Under the pieces are notes generated by a model. That model was not told where the DNA came from and made no database searches. It saw only the letters and a program-made list of their open reading frames with translations. From the NCBI GenBank assembly GCA_041689995.1, contig JBDNFD010000044.1, positions 1 through 19,774 of the forward strand: 19,774 bases of DNA, written 5' to 3'. The first letter of the stretch is position 1, and every line of letters begins with the position of its first letter. A program made the translations under genes and the position numbers. The DNA comes from DASSWG01 sp041689995 (GTDB lineage: Bacteria; Bacteroidota; Bacteroidia; Flavobacteriales; Flavobacteriaceae). Positions 1 to 7,604 of this stretch are shown piece by piece.

Positions 1-87
1 TACATCGTTCAATTCCTTGAGCACTTTTTGCTTCTCTTTTTCTGAAAGGCTTTTGAATAACCGCAAGATTTCGTCGCGTGGTTTCAT
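1..87 (-). CDS. Small hypothetical protein, N-terminal part only (cut by window edge)
   Basis: The ATG at 87-85 opens a frame that runs 29 codons to the window edge without a stop. It begins MKPRDEILRLFKSLSEKEKQ and is very rich in Lys, Glu and Leu, so it should form amphipathic helices; no signal peptide or membrane segment is visible. The sequence has the look of short helical regulatory or antitoxin-like proteins, but 29 residues are too few to assign a family. It is transcribed away from the coding-like fragment at 131-316, with an AT-rich spacer between them. The start is chosen because it is the only ATG and the preceding bases are AT-rich, as is usual for this phylum. Confidence 0.5.
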   Translation of the reverse strand, partial: MKPRDEILRLFKSLSEKEKQKVLKELNDV

Positions 88-130
88 TATAGGTATTTTA
101 GCTAATATACAAAAATCAATCGTATATTAG

Positions 131-316
131 AATAGAGCCTTAAGCTTTAGCAACTTAACCCCCGATTGGAGTATTTATAATTTTGAAAAATTTCCTGCTG
201 TACAATGGAAATTGCAGAATCTTACTAAACTTAAGTCAAGCAATTTGAAAAAGTTCAAGGAACTTAATATGGCCTTGAAGAATTTACTAAGCCAGAAATC
301 TTATTTTCATCTTTAA
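131..316 (+). pseudogene. Orphan coding-like fragment, 3' end of a lost gene
   Basis: One plus frame stays open from after the TAG at 128-130 to the TAA at 314-316 (61 codons) and has protein-like composition: it includes TPDWSIYNFEKFPAVQWKL followed by QNLTKLKSS and a Lys/Leu-rich helix. There is no usable start: the only in-frame ATG (269-271) would leave 15 residues. I read it as the C-terminal remnant of a truncated gene. The pattern of Pro-Ala-Val-x-Trp-Lys-Leu followed by a Lys-rich helix weakly recalls C-termini of AbiEii-type nucleotidyltransferase toxins, but that is from memory and unverified. The rest of the 88-391 gap holds nothing else I can identify: 88-130 is AT-rich and 317-391 is featureless apart from a weak 5-bp hairpin near 338-355. 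Confidence 0.35.
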
Positions 317-391
317 AGTCCATTCTACTTTAAATTCTACTCGAAGAAGTAGCTCCATTTCCATGGTTCCGGGGAAATCAAGCCCTAAACC

Positions 392-3300
392 TCAACGAAT
401 AAGCGAAAAACTACCGGCAAAGATTTTAATTTCACCGCTTTCCAAGGGATACTTTATTTTGAACCAATACTCGTTGCTCGGCATCTCTTTTCCGTTGTAG
501 GTGCCGTTCCAGCCCAAACCGGTGGATTCAATAATATTGAGCAATTTCCCATAACGATCGAAAATATGGATCACCACGCCTTGGCGACCGATAAGGCTTT
601 GAATGCCCCAAATGTCGTTGATGCCATCGCCGTTGGGCGTGAAAAATTTTGGATAGCTAAGGATTATCGTACTTTTTATGGTCTGTCCGCAGCCGTTCAA
701 ATCACGGCCAATGACGGTGATTTCCCCATCGGGAATATTTTGAAAAATTAGATGATCGCTTGTAGCGGGTTCAAAATTTGTTCCATCTATCGAAAATTCA
801 TAACTGCCATATCCCTGAATATTGAAAATTTCAATCACGGGATTTTCACCAAAACCTCCCGGTTGTTGTAGCTCGAAAAGCGGGGCGCTGCTTTGATCGA
901 TGCTCACCGAAGCCGTGGACGGACATGCTGGACCTTCGAGCGGATTGACCATTACCGAATAGGTCCCGATACTGTCGATTTCCAATGCTGGACCGTTAAA
1001 ATTAAGGGTTTCCCCGTTTTGTTGCCATGTAAATTGGTAGGTTTCGGCGGAAAGTCCGGTATCAAGGACAATGGGAATTTCCCCCGGCAAGGCTTCGCCC
1101 GTTTCGGGATCTACGCAAATAACCTGCTGTTGAAAATCCGAGAAATCGATTTCGGGGCGTTCGGCGGCGCGGAGTTCAAAACTTGTTAAATCGGAAATAC
1201 AATCTGTTTCAGGATCGGTAAGAGCAACAAAAATGGTTTTTGGCAAGTCTTCGGGAGAAAAGCTTGTTGGATTGCCGATGGGGTTTTGGTTCTGAAAATC
1301 GGTTTGGGAAGCATAATAATTCACCTCGAACAATCCTTGGGGATCGACGGTTTCATTTTGTTGGACCAACTCAAAAACAGGGTTTTCGCCTTCGATGCAC
1401 TGCACCATATTTTCGGGTTGGTTTTCGATGATTGGTTTTTCATCGACCTCCAAAATCAATTGCGCCAAGGCAAAACAACCTTCCACATTTTCTGCACGAA
1501 GCCAAAGCGTGGCGGTTCCCGTAACCGGGTAATTTGTCAAACCGCCGATTTCTGGGCTGCCGTTTTCCGCATCGGTTTGGGTTTCAAAAAAGTACAGTTC
1601 GAGACCTTGCAGCTGTAAGATGTTTAGGATTTCAGGCGTTAATCCCGTCAAATTGAAATCGGCCGTTCCATTTTCCCCGCAGTCGTCAAAAGTCACACTG
1701 TCCTGGGCGGCTTCTAAGTTTTCCACCAGAAGTTCCAAGGGAACGATTTTATGACAAGCTTCCGCGGTTTCCACATGGGCAAAAATGCTTTGGGAATAGG
1801 GCTGTGTGTTTTCGAACGGACTGGAAAGTGCATCGTTCGGATCCCCATTTTCTGCTAGGTTTTCTGTTTCAAAAAACGCAACGCTGTAATTGGAATTTCC
1901 CCCGGTGATCTCCCCGATTTTATCAAAAATGGGAAATTCTTCGATACCCATGGGCGGACCACTTTCGCAATGCACCAAAGGCGAAGGCTGGTTAACTGTT
2001 GGCAATTCCAGAAGTTCGATGGAAAAACTGCCGATGGTGAAACAGCCGTCATCGTTTGTTAACCTAACGAAAATAGTCTGTTCGTTGTTTGTGGGCGCAA
2101 AATTTTCGGGGGCGGGAATGGGATCGGCTTGATCGTTTTCGGCTTCGGCCAAAGTCAGGTAGAAAGTTACTTCCAAATCTGTGATGTCCACATTTGCCAT
2201 GGCGTTCCAAAGATCGAAGTTAGTCGTGCCGACTTCACCACATTCGGACAAATCTTCAGGTTGGAACGCTGGCGGTGGCGGCCCGGGGAGGTCTATTTGC
2301 AAGGAATCACTGTTATTGAGCAAATTGTTTTCATTGATGGGGTTTTGCCCAAATTCGTCCAAGTTGGCGGTGGCCGTGAGCAGCGTGGAACCCGAAACTT
2401 CCGGCGGCACGGGAATGCTTAAACTGATGGAAAGGCTGCCATCGATGGGCAAGGGCTGCGAAGTGGCAACACTTGCAGAAAATACAGGGTTCCCCAGCGG
2501 ATCATCAAGGAAAAAACTAATGGGCGTACCGGCGGGCAGTGGGGCGGTGGCGTTGGTATTGGACAGCATGACCGTTACGTCCAAATTATCGCTTTCGCAG
2601 GGAACGGTTAAATCTGCACTGAGAATTTCCAAGCTGGCATCGGGCAGTTCCGTGGGAATGGCGGTAACGATGTTTTGGAGGGCAACATAGTCATTAAGAT
2701 AGGAACTCAAGGTGATGGTGGCGCTGGTATCTCCAATATTGATGGCATTTGAAATGTCGAAATAGTCCAAGTCCATGTTCCAGAGTGTGTCGGAACCGGT
2801 ATAGCTGTTGGTGCCGTTAAAAATATTGCCCACTGGGTTGAGCGGCGGATTAGAAAGAGGAATCCCGTTGACTTCCAAACTTTCATCCCCCGAAAAAAAT
2901 TTATGGCTATCCCAAGCCACAAAGCCCAATCGGGCATTTTGAGTGGAGGTTACGTTTAAATTGTTGAGTTGAATGCTTACGGAAGTATTGTAATTGATGT
3001 TGACGACTTGAAAGCCATCATATACATTAACCTGTTTGGAGGGTAGACCTGACTCTTGATAGACTATAATGATGGCCCAGCCTCCATAATTACCACCATT
3101 GGTGCAATAAGCGGGAATTGCATTGGTAAGGTCAAAATCCGATACCGTATAAGTACCGTTCCCGGTATTTTGGATTATTCCGGTAACATCTGCCACACAT
3201 CCAAAAAAATAAAAAAACGTACTATTTTCTTCTATGGGTGAGATGTTGATTTCATCGGCCGTAACTGGCGTGCCATTAAGCTGAATCGTATAGTTTCCTT

Positions 3301-3568
3301 CCCCTTCGCCACTTCCCGACCAATATAGATAAGCAACTGCGACCTCTTGTCCGTTACCTAAGTTTAAAGCGGCATTGGACGAGGTGGAAATGACGCAAGG
3401 ATTAGCGGGATCATCGGCATTGCTCGCCAAATTCAAAGTATTCCCAATTGCTGTAAAGTCGTATGAGCCATTAAATTGTGAACGAAGTGAGAATTGATCT
3501 TGGGCATAAAGGGAAGTGAAAGAGTAAAAAAGAAAAACCAAAAAATATTTATAGAAAAATTTTGTCAT
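392..3568 (-). CDS. Secreted T9SS type B (CHU_C / gliding-motility C-terminal) multidomain protein
   Basis: This gene encodes a 1058-residue exported protein. The ATG at 3568-3566 gives a clean signal peptide, MTKFFYKYFLVFLFYSFTSL then YAQ, with mature start near residue 24; a TTG seven codons upstream (3589) is possible but adds a poor N-terminus. Residues about 24-305 form a beta-rich domain (YLYWSG, GGWAIIIVYQ, LGFVAWDS). About 310-425 resembles a CARDB-type adhesion fold. About 437-840 carries four related modules, each opening with a Cys-containing strand (for example LSECGEVG, FDDCGENG) and an aromatic-rich F/Y-ETxxxAEN-like strand. An Ig-like stretch follows. The last ~85 residues begin FFTPNGDGINDIWGI and contain HIFDRYGKLL, the signature of the type B T9SS sorting domain (TIGR04131/CHU_C). 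The protein should cross the outer membrane through T9SS. By eye the gene is more GC-rich than most neighbours. Its substrate is not evident. Confidence 0.9.
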   Translation of the reverse strand: MTKFFYKYFLVFLFYSFTSLYAQDQFSLRSQFNGSYDFTAIGNTLNLASNADDPANPCVISTSSNAALNLGNGQEVAVAYLYWSGSGEGEGNYTIQLNGTPVTADEINISPIEENSTFFYFFGCVADVTGIIQNTGNGTYTVSDFDLTNAIPAYCTNGGNYGGWAIIIVYQESGLPSKQVNVYDGFQVVNINYNTSVSIQLNNLNVTSTQNARLGFVAWDSHKFFSGDESLEVNGIPLSNPPLNPVGNIFNGTNSYTGSDTLWNMDLDYFDISNAINIGDTSATITLSSYLNDYVALQNIVTAIPTELPDASLEILSADLTVPCESDNLDVTVMLSNTNATAPLPAGTPISFFLDDPLGNPVFSASVATSQPLPIDGSLSISLSIPVPPEVSGSTLLTATANLDEFGQNPINENNLLNNSDSLQIDLPGPPPPAFQPEDLSECGEVGTTNFDLWNAMANVDITDLEVTFYLTLAEAENDQADPIPAPENFAPTNNEQTIFVRLTNDDGCFTIGSFSIELLELPTVNQPSPLVHCESGPPMGIEEFPIFDKIGEITGGNSNYSVAFFETENLAENGDPNDALSSPFENTQPYSQSIFAHVETAEACHKIVPLELLVENLEAAQDSVTFDDCGENGTADFNLTGLTPEILNILQLQGLELYFFETQTDAENGSPEIGGLTNYPVTGTATLWLRAENVEGCFALAQLILEVDEKPIIENQPENMVQCIEGENPVFELVQQNETVDPQGLFEVNYYASQTDFQNQNPIGNPTSFSPEDLPKTIFVALTDPETDCISDLTSFELRAAERPEIDFSDFQQQVICVDPETGEALPGEIPIVLDTGLSAETYQFTWQQNGETLNFNGPALEIDSIGTYSVMVNPLEGPACPSTASVSIDQSSAPLFELQQPGGFGENPVIEIFNIQGYGSYEFSIDGTNFEPATSDHLIFQNIPDGEITVIGRDLNGCGQTIKSTIILSYPKFFTPNGDGINDIWGIQSLIGRQGVVIHIFDRYGKLLNIIESTGLGWNGTYNGKEMPSNEYWFKIKYPLESGEIKIFAGSFSLIR

Positions 3569-3611
3569 TATCAAAATGGTGCTTTGCAAAGTTCTTTAAA
3601 TCTCATAGAAA

Positions 3612-3619
3612 CAAAGTTA
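3612..3619 (-). promoter_or_regulatory. Bacteroidota -7 promoter element for the T9SS type B gene
   Basis: On the minus strand the bases read TAACTTTG, an exact match to TAnnTTTG. It lies 43 bases upstream of the ATG at 3568, giving a leader of roughly 35-40 nt. A TTTG/TTG -33 box at the usual distance is not obvious. Confidence 0.45.
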
Positions 3620-3719
3620 CAACTTTCAAAACAGATATAGTTAATCTATTGTTAATTGTTTTTAATATAATTGTTTTTTGTCGCAACTTGCTCCTATTAA
3701 ACTTTTAAAAATCATAATC

Positions 3720-5135
3720 ATGAAAAATTTTTATCTATTTTTGGTTGTCCTGTTTATTGCCGAAATTGCTTTGGGTCAACAAAACGAATCTGATGGTTTT
3801 GTAGCAAATAGTATTTCTACTCCTTCGCCGATCTCCGGCGAAATTTTCCGGTTTCAACCGGGTGTGGTTACGCAGTTGGACCAAGGCAGTACTTTTAGCA
3901 CCAGTAACAGGTTCTTTACTTTGGGACGGTTTGTCCAAGGTGTGCAAACATCTTATGGGCTCAATTTCGTGAACCATGGAAAAGGATTGGCCATGGGATA
4001 TAATCCTTTAATCAATTTAAACCCACAAATCGTTTGGAAAGGAGACGGCATTTCGAACTTGGGAGATTTAGAATTCCGTTATGCTTCTACTTTTACGCCA
4101 GGGGGCGCCAAGTTAACGGCCACTATGCGCAATGACGGCTCCACTGTTTTTGGCACACAACCCAATATTTCCCAATTTAATGGTGTCACCGTGGGTGTTT
4201 ATTCCGAGAATATTTATGGTTTAAAAGTGTATATGCCAGATAGTGAAAATCCCGAAACTTATGCGGGTTATTTTTTAGCTGAAGCACCCGTGCTCACTAA
4301 TTTTGGCGTTGTTGGTAGAGCTGAGAACGCGGAGGAACGAAATTTTGGTGTTCATGGATCGGTATGGGGCAGTAGTGTCTCTACTAATTACGCCATTTAC
4401 GGGACAGTCTATTCACAGGTCGATGAATATGCCGGGTTTTTTGATGGTGATGTAACGGTTACTGGGACATTCACAAATCCTTCCGATAAACGGCTTAAAG
4501 AGAATATAGAACCCGAGGAGAATGCTTTGGAACAAATTGAAAAATTAAAACCTGTGGCCTTTCAGTTTAAAAGCACGGATAAAGTCAATTTACCAAAAGG
4601 ACTGCAACACGGCTTTATTGCGCAAGATTTGGAAAAAGTGTTTCCCGAACTTGTCAAGGATATTACCAAGCCTGTATTTAACGAAAAAGGGGAAATTACT
4701 GGAAACACCACTTTCAAATCCGTTAATTATATTGGAATGATCTCCATTTTGGCGCAATCGGTCAAGGAACTTAATGCGGAAGTGGATCGGTTGAAAAAAG
4801 AAGTAAGCAAAACCCCACAAACTTATGTAGTACTCAATAACGCGCTTAGCGAGCAAGAAATTGAAAATTTGGAAGGTAAGGTTTACAGCTTGGAACAAAA
4901 CAATCCCAATCCTTTCAATAAACAGACGATAATCAGCTATAAAGTTCCAAAAAACGATAAATCAGCGGTTATCATGATTTTTGACATGACGGGGAATTTA
5001 CTGAAAAAATATGAACTAAATAAACCCGAAGGAAGCATAATAATCACTTCAAGCGAATTGCACCAAGGCATTTTTCTGTACAGTTTGGTGAGTCAAGGTC
5101 GTGAAATAATCACCAAAAAAATGATTGTTGAATAG
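3720..5135 (+). CDS. Secreted S74 (intramolecular chaperone) protein with T9SS type A tail
   Basis: The gene encodes a 471-residue exported protein. The chosen ATG (3720) starts MKNFYLFLVVLFIAEIALGQ, a typical signal peptide; an upstream in-frame TTG (3678) only adds an unlikely leader. Residues about 20-250 form a passenger region of beta-strand repeats, ending with a short Gly/Val strand before the chaperone. Residues about 255-365 are a Peptidase_S74 (endosialidase chaperone) domain: SDKRLKENIEP, KPVAFQFK, HGFIAQDLEKVFPELV, a NYIGM segment and a coiled coil, KELNAEVDRLKKEV. In the family, the chaperone trimerises the passenger and then cuts itself off just before the Ser of the Ser-Asp-x-Arg motif. 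The last ~75 residues (SLEQNNPNPFNKQTIISYKV, IFDMTGNLLKKYEL, GIFLYSL) are a type A T9SS sorting domain. The gene is divergent from the type B gene and convergent with the oxidoreductase gene downstream. Confidence 0.88.
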   Translation: MKNFYLFLVVLFIAEIALGQQNESDGFVANSISTPSPISGEIFRFQPGVVTQLDQGSTFSTSNRFFTLGRFVQGVQTSYGLNFVNHGKGLAMGYNPLINLNPQIVWKGDGISNLGDLEFRYASTFTPGGAKLTATMRNDGSTVFGTQPNISQFNGVTVGVYSENIYGLKVYMPDSENPETYAGYFLAEAPVLTNFGVVGRAENAEERNFGVHGSVWGSSVSTNYAIYGTVYSQVDEYAGFFDGDVTVTGTFTNPSDKRLKENIEPEENALEQIEKLKPVAFQFKSTDKVNLPKGLQHGFIAQDLEKVFPELVKDITKPVFNEKGEITGNTTFKSVNYIGMISILAQSVKELNAEVDRLKKEVSKTPQTYVVLNNALSEQEIENLEGKVYSLEQNNPNPFNKQTIISYKVPKNDKSAVIMIFDMTGNLLKKYELNKPEGSIIITSSELHQGIFLYSLVSQGREIITKKMIVE

Positions 5136-5160
5136 TAATCTTACAAACTGCCACTGCCTC

Positions 5161-5192
5161 CCGAGTGCTCGGGACTAATCCCGAGTACTCGG
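5161..5192. repeat. Nested palindrome between convergent genes, probable bidirectional terminator
   Basis: CCGAGTGCTCGGGA (5161-5174) and TCCCGAGTACTCGG (5179-5192) pair over 14 bases with one G/T position, around a CTAA loop. Each half is also palindromic: CCGAGTACTCGG is a perfect 12-bp palindrome. It sits between the stop of the S74 gene (5135) and the end of the oxidoreductase gene, and it includes that gene's last codons and stop. The right arm is not followed by a T-run, so termination is inferred from position; it may instead be a dispersed repeat. Confidence 0.7.
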
Positions 5193-6152
5193 ACCAAAAC
5201 CCCGAATAACCTGCATCGCCACGCGTAAGGCTGCCGTTCCCTGTTCCAAGGTTACGATTGGTTCCGAATTGTTGTTGATGGCATCGGCGAAAGTTTCCAG
5301 TTCGTCCAAAATGGCGTTGTTCGATTCAATAGTGGGATTTTCGAAATAAATTTGCTTTCTCACTCCTTCTGCATTTTGAAGGATCATCGCAAAATCATCA
5401 GGATTTTCAGGGACATCTTTCATTTTCACCACCTCACATTTTTTTTCCAAGAAGTCAACCGAAATATAAGCATCACGTTGAAAAAAACGGGATTTTCGCA
5501 TATTTTTTAACGAAATTCTACTCGCGGTGAGGTTGGCCACACAGCCATTTTCGAATTCGATACGGGCATTGGCAATATCTGGTGTATCGCTGATGACGGA
5601 AACGCCGCTCGCATGAATGGTTTTCACCTTCGATTTCACCACACTTAAAATAGCATCGATATCGTGGATCATCAAATCAAGCACCACGGGAACATCGGTG
5701 CCACGAGGATTGAATTCCGAAAGTCGGTGCGTTTCGATGAACATGGGATTTTTGATTTTTCCCACTACGGCTCGAAAGGCGGGATTGAAACGTTCCACAT
5801 GCCCCACTTGTCCTTTCACATTGTGTTTTTTGGCCAAAGCCACAATTTTATCAGCTTCTTCGACCGTCGCGGCAATGGGTTTTTCAACAAAAAGATGTTT
5901 TCCGGCTTCGATTACTTTTTCGGCATTTTCAAAATGACTAATCGTGGGCGTGACCACGTCGATGACATCAACCTGGGAAATAAGGGTCGAAATATCTTCG
6001 AAATAAGGATAGCCGAATTCTTTTTCCACTGCTTCCGCGTGGTTTTTATCGGCATCGTGAAAACCAATTAGTTCATATTTTTTGGATCCTTGCAAGAGTT
6101 TCAGATGGATTTTCCCCAAATGTCCCGCACCCAATACGCCTATTTTCAGCAT
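5175..6152 (-). CDS. Gfo/Idh/MocA family NAD(P)-dependent oxidoreductase
   Basis: The protein has 325 residues, the normal size for the family. The N-terminal Rossmann fold is clear: GVLGAGHLG at 5-13 binds the dinucleotide, and the hallmark Glu-Lys-Pro is at 90-92 (FVEKPIA). The second half carries the alpha/beta domain with LDLMIHDIDAIL (His163, Asp164 and neighbours), where catalytic residues lie in the family. It is a soluble cytoplasmic enzyme. The family oxidises or reduces sugars, inositols and related polyols; the substrate cannot be read from the sequence. The gene stands alone on the minus strand, with MNT-HEPN genes divergent upstream. The ATG at 6152 follows a -7 element at suitable distance. 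The last residues (GPSTRD) and stop are encoded inside the palindrome at 5161-5192, so the natural C-terminus may have been rewritten by that repeat. Confidence 0.92.
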   Translation of the reverse strand: MLKIGVLGAGHLGKIHLKLLQGSKKYELIGFHDADKNHAEAVEKEFGYPYFEDISTLISQVDVIDVVTPTISHFENAEKVIEAGKHLFVEKPIAATVEEADKIVALAKKHNVKGQVGHVERFNPAFRAVVGKIKNPMFIETHRLSEFNPRGTDVPVVLDLMIHDIDAILSVVKSKVKTIHASGVSVISDTPDIANARIEFENGCVANLTASRISLKNMRKSRFFQRDAYISVDFLEKKCEVVKMKDVPENPDDFAMILQNAEGVRKQIYFENPTIESNNAILDELETFADAINNNSEPIVTLEQGTAALRVAMQVIRGFGPSTRD

Positions 6153-6169
6153 CTATCTTTTATTTTCCA

Positions 6170-6177
6170 CAAAAATA
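6170..6177 (-). promoter_or_regulatory. -7 promoter element for the Gfo/Idh/MocA gene
   Basis: The minus strand reads TATTTTTG, matching TAnnTTTG, 17 bases upstream of the ATG at 6152. This would give a short leader of about 10 nt. No clear -33 box is seen. Confidence 0.45.
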
Positions 6178-6268
6178 GGATTTCTTTTGGGAACACCGGA
6201 TAAAACCAATAGGTTTTCAAAACTGTTGAATCAAGTGAAATTCGAGGAAGTCGTACTTTTAATTTTTG

Positions 6269-6276
6269 TATCTTTG
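6269..6276 (+). promoter_or_regulatory. -7 promoter element for the MNT-HEPN-pcm operon
   Basis: The plus strand reads TATCTTTG, matching TAnnTTTG, 33 bases upstream of the ATG at 6310. It would start a transcript covering three closely packed genes. No clear -33 box is seen. Confidence 0.5.
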
Positions 6277-6309
6277 AATAAAATCACTGGTGGAAAAATT
6301 AATAGTGTT

Positions 6310-6606
6310 ATGACCACAAAAGAAAGCATTTTGGACAGCATTAAAAATTTTAGGCCTCAATTGACGAAATTAGGTATTAAGGATATTGGTTTGTTTGGTT
6401 CTTATTCCCGAAATGAATATTCCAAACAAAGCGATATTGATATTTTGATCGATTTTGAACCCGATAAAGAAAATTTCGACAATTATATGGAAATTTATGA
6501 TTTGCTCGAGAATTTGTTCAAAGATGAAAAGATTGAAGTGGTGACCAAGAATGGATTAAGTCCTTATATCGGCCCTAATATTTTAAAGGAAGTCGTGTAT
6601 GTCTAA
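6310..6606 (+). CDS. mntA: Minimal nucleotidyltransferase (MNT), MntA-like antitoxin
   Basis: The 98-residue protein has the full nucleotidyltransferase signature: Gly30-Ser31, ten residues, then Asp42-x-Asp44 (GSYSRNEYSKQSDID), and a likely third acidic residue in KIEVVT (Glu76). In characterised MntA-HepT pairs, MNT uses ATP to adenylylate a Tyr of the HEPN toxin and so silences it. The next gene encodes just such a HEPN protein, and the two overlap by 8 bases, indicating coupled translation. I chose the ATG at 6310 because it gives the family's normal length and start; the frame is open further upstream, to 6082, but that stretch lies over the oxidoreductase start and its promoter. Family and partner are clear; toxin-antitoxin function is inferred from the pairing. 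Confidence 0.9.
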   Translation: MTTKESILDSIKNFRPQLTKLGIKDIGLFGSYSRNEYSKQSDIDILIDFEPDKENFDNYMEIYDLLENLFKDEKIEVVTKNGLSPYIGPNILKEVVYV

Positions 6607-6937
6607 AAAATCCGTTGAATACCTGAAACATATTCTCGATGAATGCTCTTATATTTTATCGGTGACTGATTCGCAATTGACAAAGGAAGAATTTCTACAA
6701 AATGAAACTTTAAAACGAGCAGTTGTGAGAAGTTTGGAAATCATCGGAGAAGCCTCAAAACATATATCAACAGATTTCAAAAAAGAAACAGAATCGATCG
6801 AATGGAAAAATATGGCTGGAATGCGGGACAGATTGATCCATGATTATATGGGGGTGAATTATTTTATCGTTTGGGATGTTGCAAAAAATAAGATACCCCA
6901 ACTTCATAAACAGATACTAAATTTTATTGATAAATAA
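6599..6937 (+). CDS. hepT: HEPN-domain protein, HepT-like (DUF86) RNase toxin
   Basis: The 112-residue all-helical protein carries the HEPN RNase motif R-x4-H-x-Y: Arg76, His81 and Tyr83 in MRDRLIHDY. In HepT toxins Arg and His form the RNase active site and the Tyr is the residue adenylylated by MntA. Other DUF86 hallmarks are present (RSLEIIGEASKHIS, EWKNMAGMRDRL). All three key residues are intact, so it should be active. Its start overlaps the MNT stop, and the next gene begins 5 bases after its stop. The order here is MNT first, HEPN second. The predicted role is a stress- or phage-responsive RNase held inactive by its partner. Confidence 0.9.
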   Translation: MSKKSVEYLKHILDECSYILSVTDSQLTKEEFLQNETLKRAVVRSLEIIGEASKHISTDFKKETESIEWKNMAGMRDRLIHDYMGVNYFIVWDVAKNKIPQLHKQILNFIDK

Positions 6938-6942
6938 TTCCC

Positions 6943-7584
6943 TTGGAAGACACCTACAAACAACAAGGAAAGCGGCAACAATTGGTTGAAACCATTGCAT
7001 CCAAAGGAATAAAATCCAAAAAAGTATTGGAAGCAATCGGAAGGGTGCCCAGGCATTTGTTCATGGACAGCGGGTTCGAAGATCATGCCTATCAGGATAA
7101 AGCATTTCCCATTTCCGCAGATCAAACCATTTCGCAGCCATACACAGTGGCTTATCAGACCGAATTGTTGCAAGTGAAAAAGGGCGATAAAGTATTAGAA
7201 ATAGGAACTGGAAGTGGGTATCAAACGGCGATTTTATGTGAATTGGGCGCAAAGGTTTACAGCGTGGAGCGCCAGCAAGAATTATATAAAAAGACAAAAA
7301 AATTCCTTGATAAAATCGGATACCGTCCAAAGTTTTTGAGTTTTGGCGATGGATACAAAGGCCTTCCGGAATATGCGCCTTTCGATAAGATAATCGTTAC
7401 GGCTGGAGCTCCTTTTATTCCAAAAGCTTTGCTGGCACAACTCGAAATAGGAGGGAGGCTCGTGGTTCCTGTTGGCGATACTTCCCAAATAATGACCCTG
7501 TATGTCCGGAAATCCGAGACCGAATTTGAAAAAGATCAGTTAGATGAATTTCGCTTCGTGCCGCTGTTGCGGAATAAGAATTAG
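6943..7584 (+). CDS. pcm: Protein-L-isoaspartate O-methyltransferase
   Basis: The enzyme transfers a methyl group from S-adenosylmethionine to isoaspartyl residues in aged proteins, which starts their repair. The 213 residues match the family length. The SAM-binding motif VLEIGTGSGYQTAIL lies at 84-98, preceded by the substrate-site segment ISQPYTVAYQTELL (63-76); VYSVER (105-110), PFDKIIVTAGAP and the C-terminal RFVPL also match Pcm. It is soluble and cytoplasmic. The start is TTG (6943-6945): an in-frame stop at 6931-6933 leaves no upstream ATG or GTG, and the first residues, EDTYKQQGKR, fit the family's N-terminus. The TTG lies 5 bases past the hepT stop, so the gene is probably read by coupling to hepT or as part of the same message. 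Confidence 0.95.
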   Translation: MEDTYKQQGKRQQLVETIASKGIKSKKVLEAIGRVPRHLFMDSGFEDHAYQDKAFPISADQTISQPYTVAYQTELLQVKKGDKVLEIGTGSGYQTAILCELGAKVYSVERQQELYKKTKKFLDKIGYRPKFLSFGDGYKGLPEYAPFDKIIVTAGAPFIPKALLAQLEIGGRLVVPVGDTSQIMTLYVRKSETEFEKDQLDEFRFVPLLRNKN

Positions 7585-7604
7585 GAAAAGAAATGCTTTT
7601 CTTA
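7582..7604 (+). terminator. Possible intrinsic terminator after pcm
   Basis: TAGGAAAAG (7582-7590) pairs with CTTTTCTTA (7596-7604) around AAATG, with one G-T pair, overlapping the pcm stop. The sequence after it is T-rich (TTGTATGTTTTTC) but lacks a clean T-run, so it is a modest terminator. Confidence 0.4.

Noticed and set aside
2129..2690. Long plus-strand ORFs (up to 169 codons) opposite the T9SS type B gene
   Set aside because: They are antisense shadows of a GC-richer coding region; no signal peptide, motif or promoter supports them and the minus-strand protein is clearly recognisable.
6082..6309. 76 extra codons in frame upstream of the MNT start
   Set aside because: They overlap the oxidoreductase start and its promoter and lie before the -7 element; MNT proteins start near the ATG at 6310.
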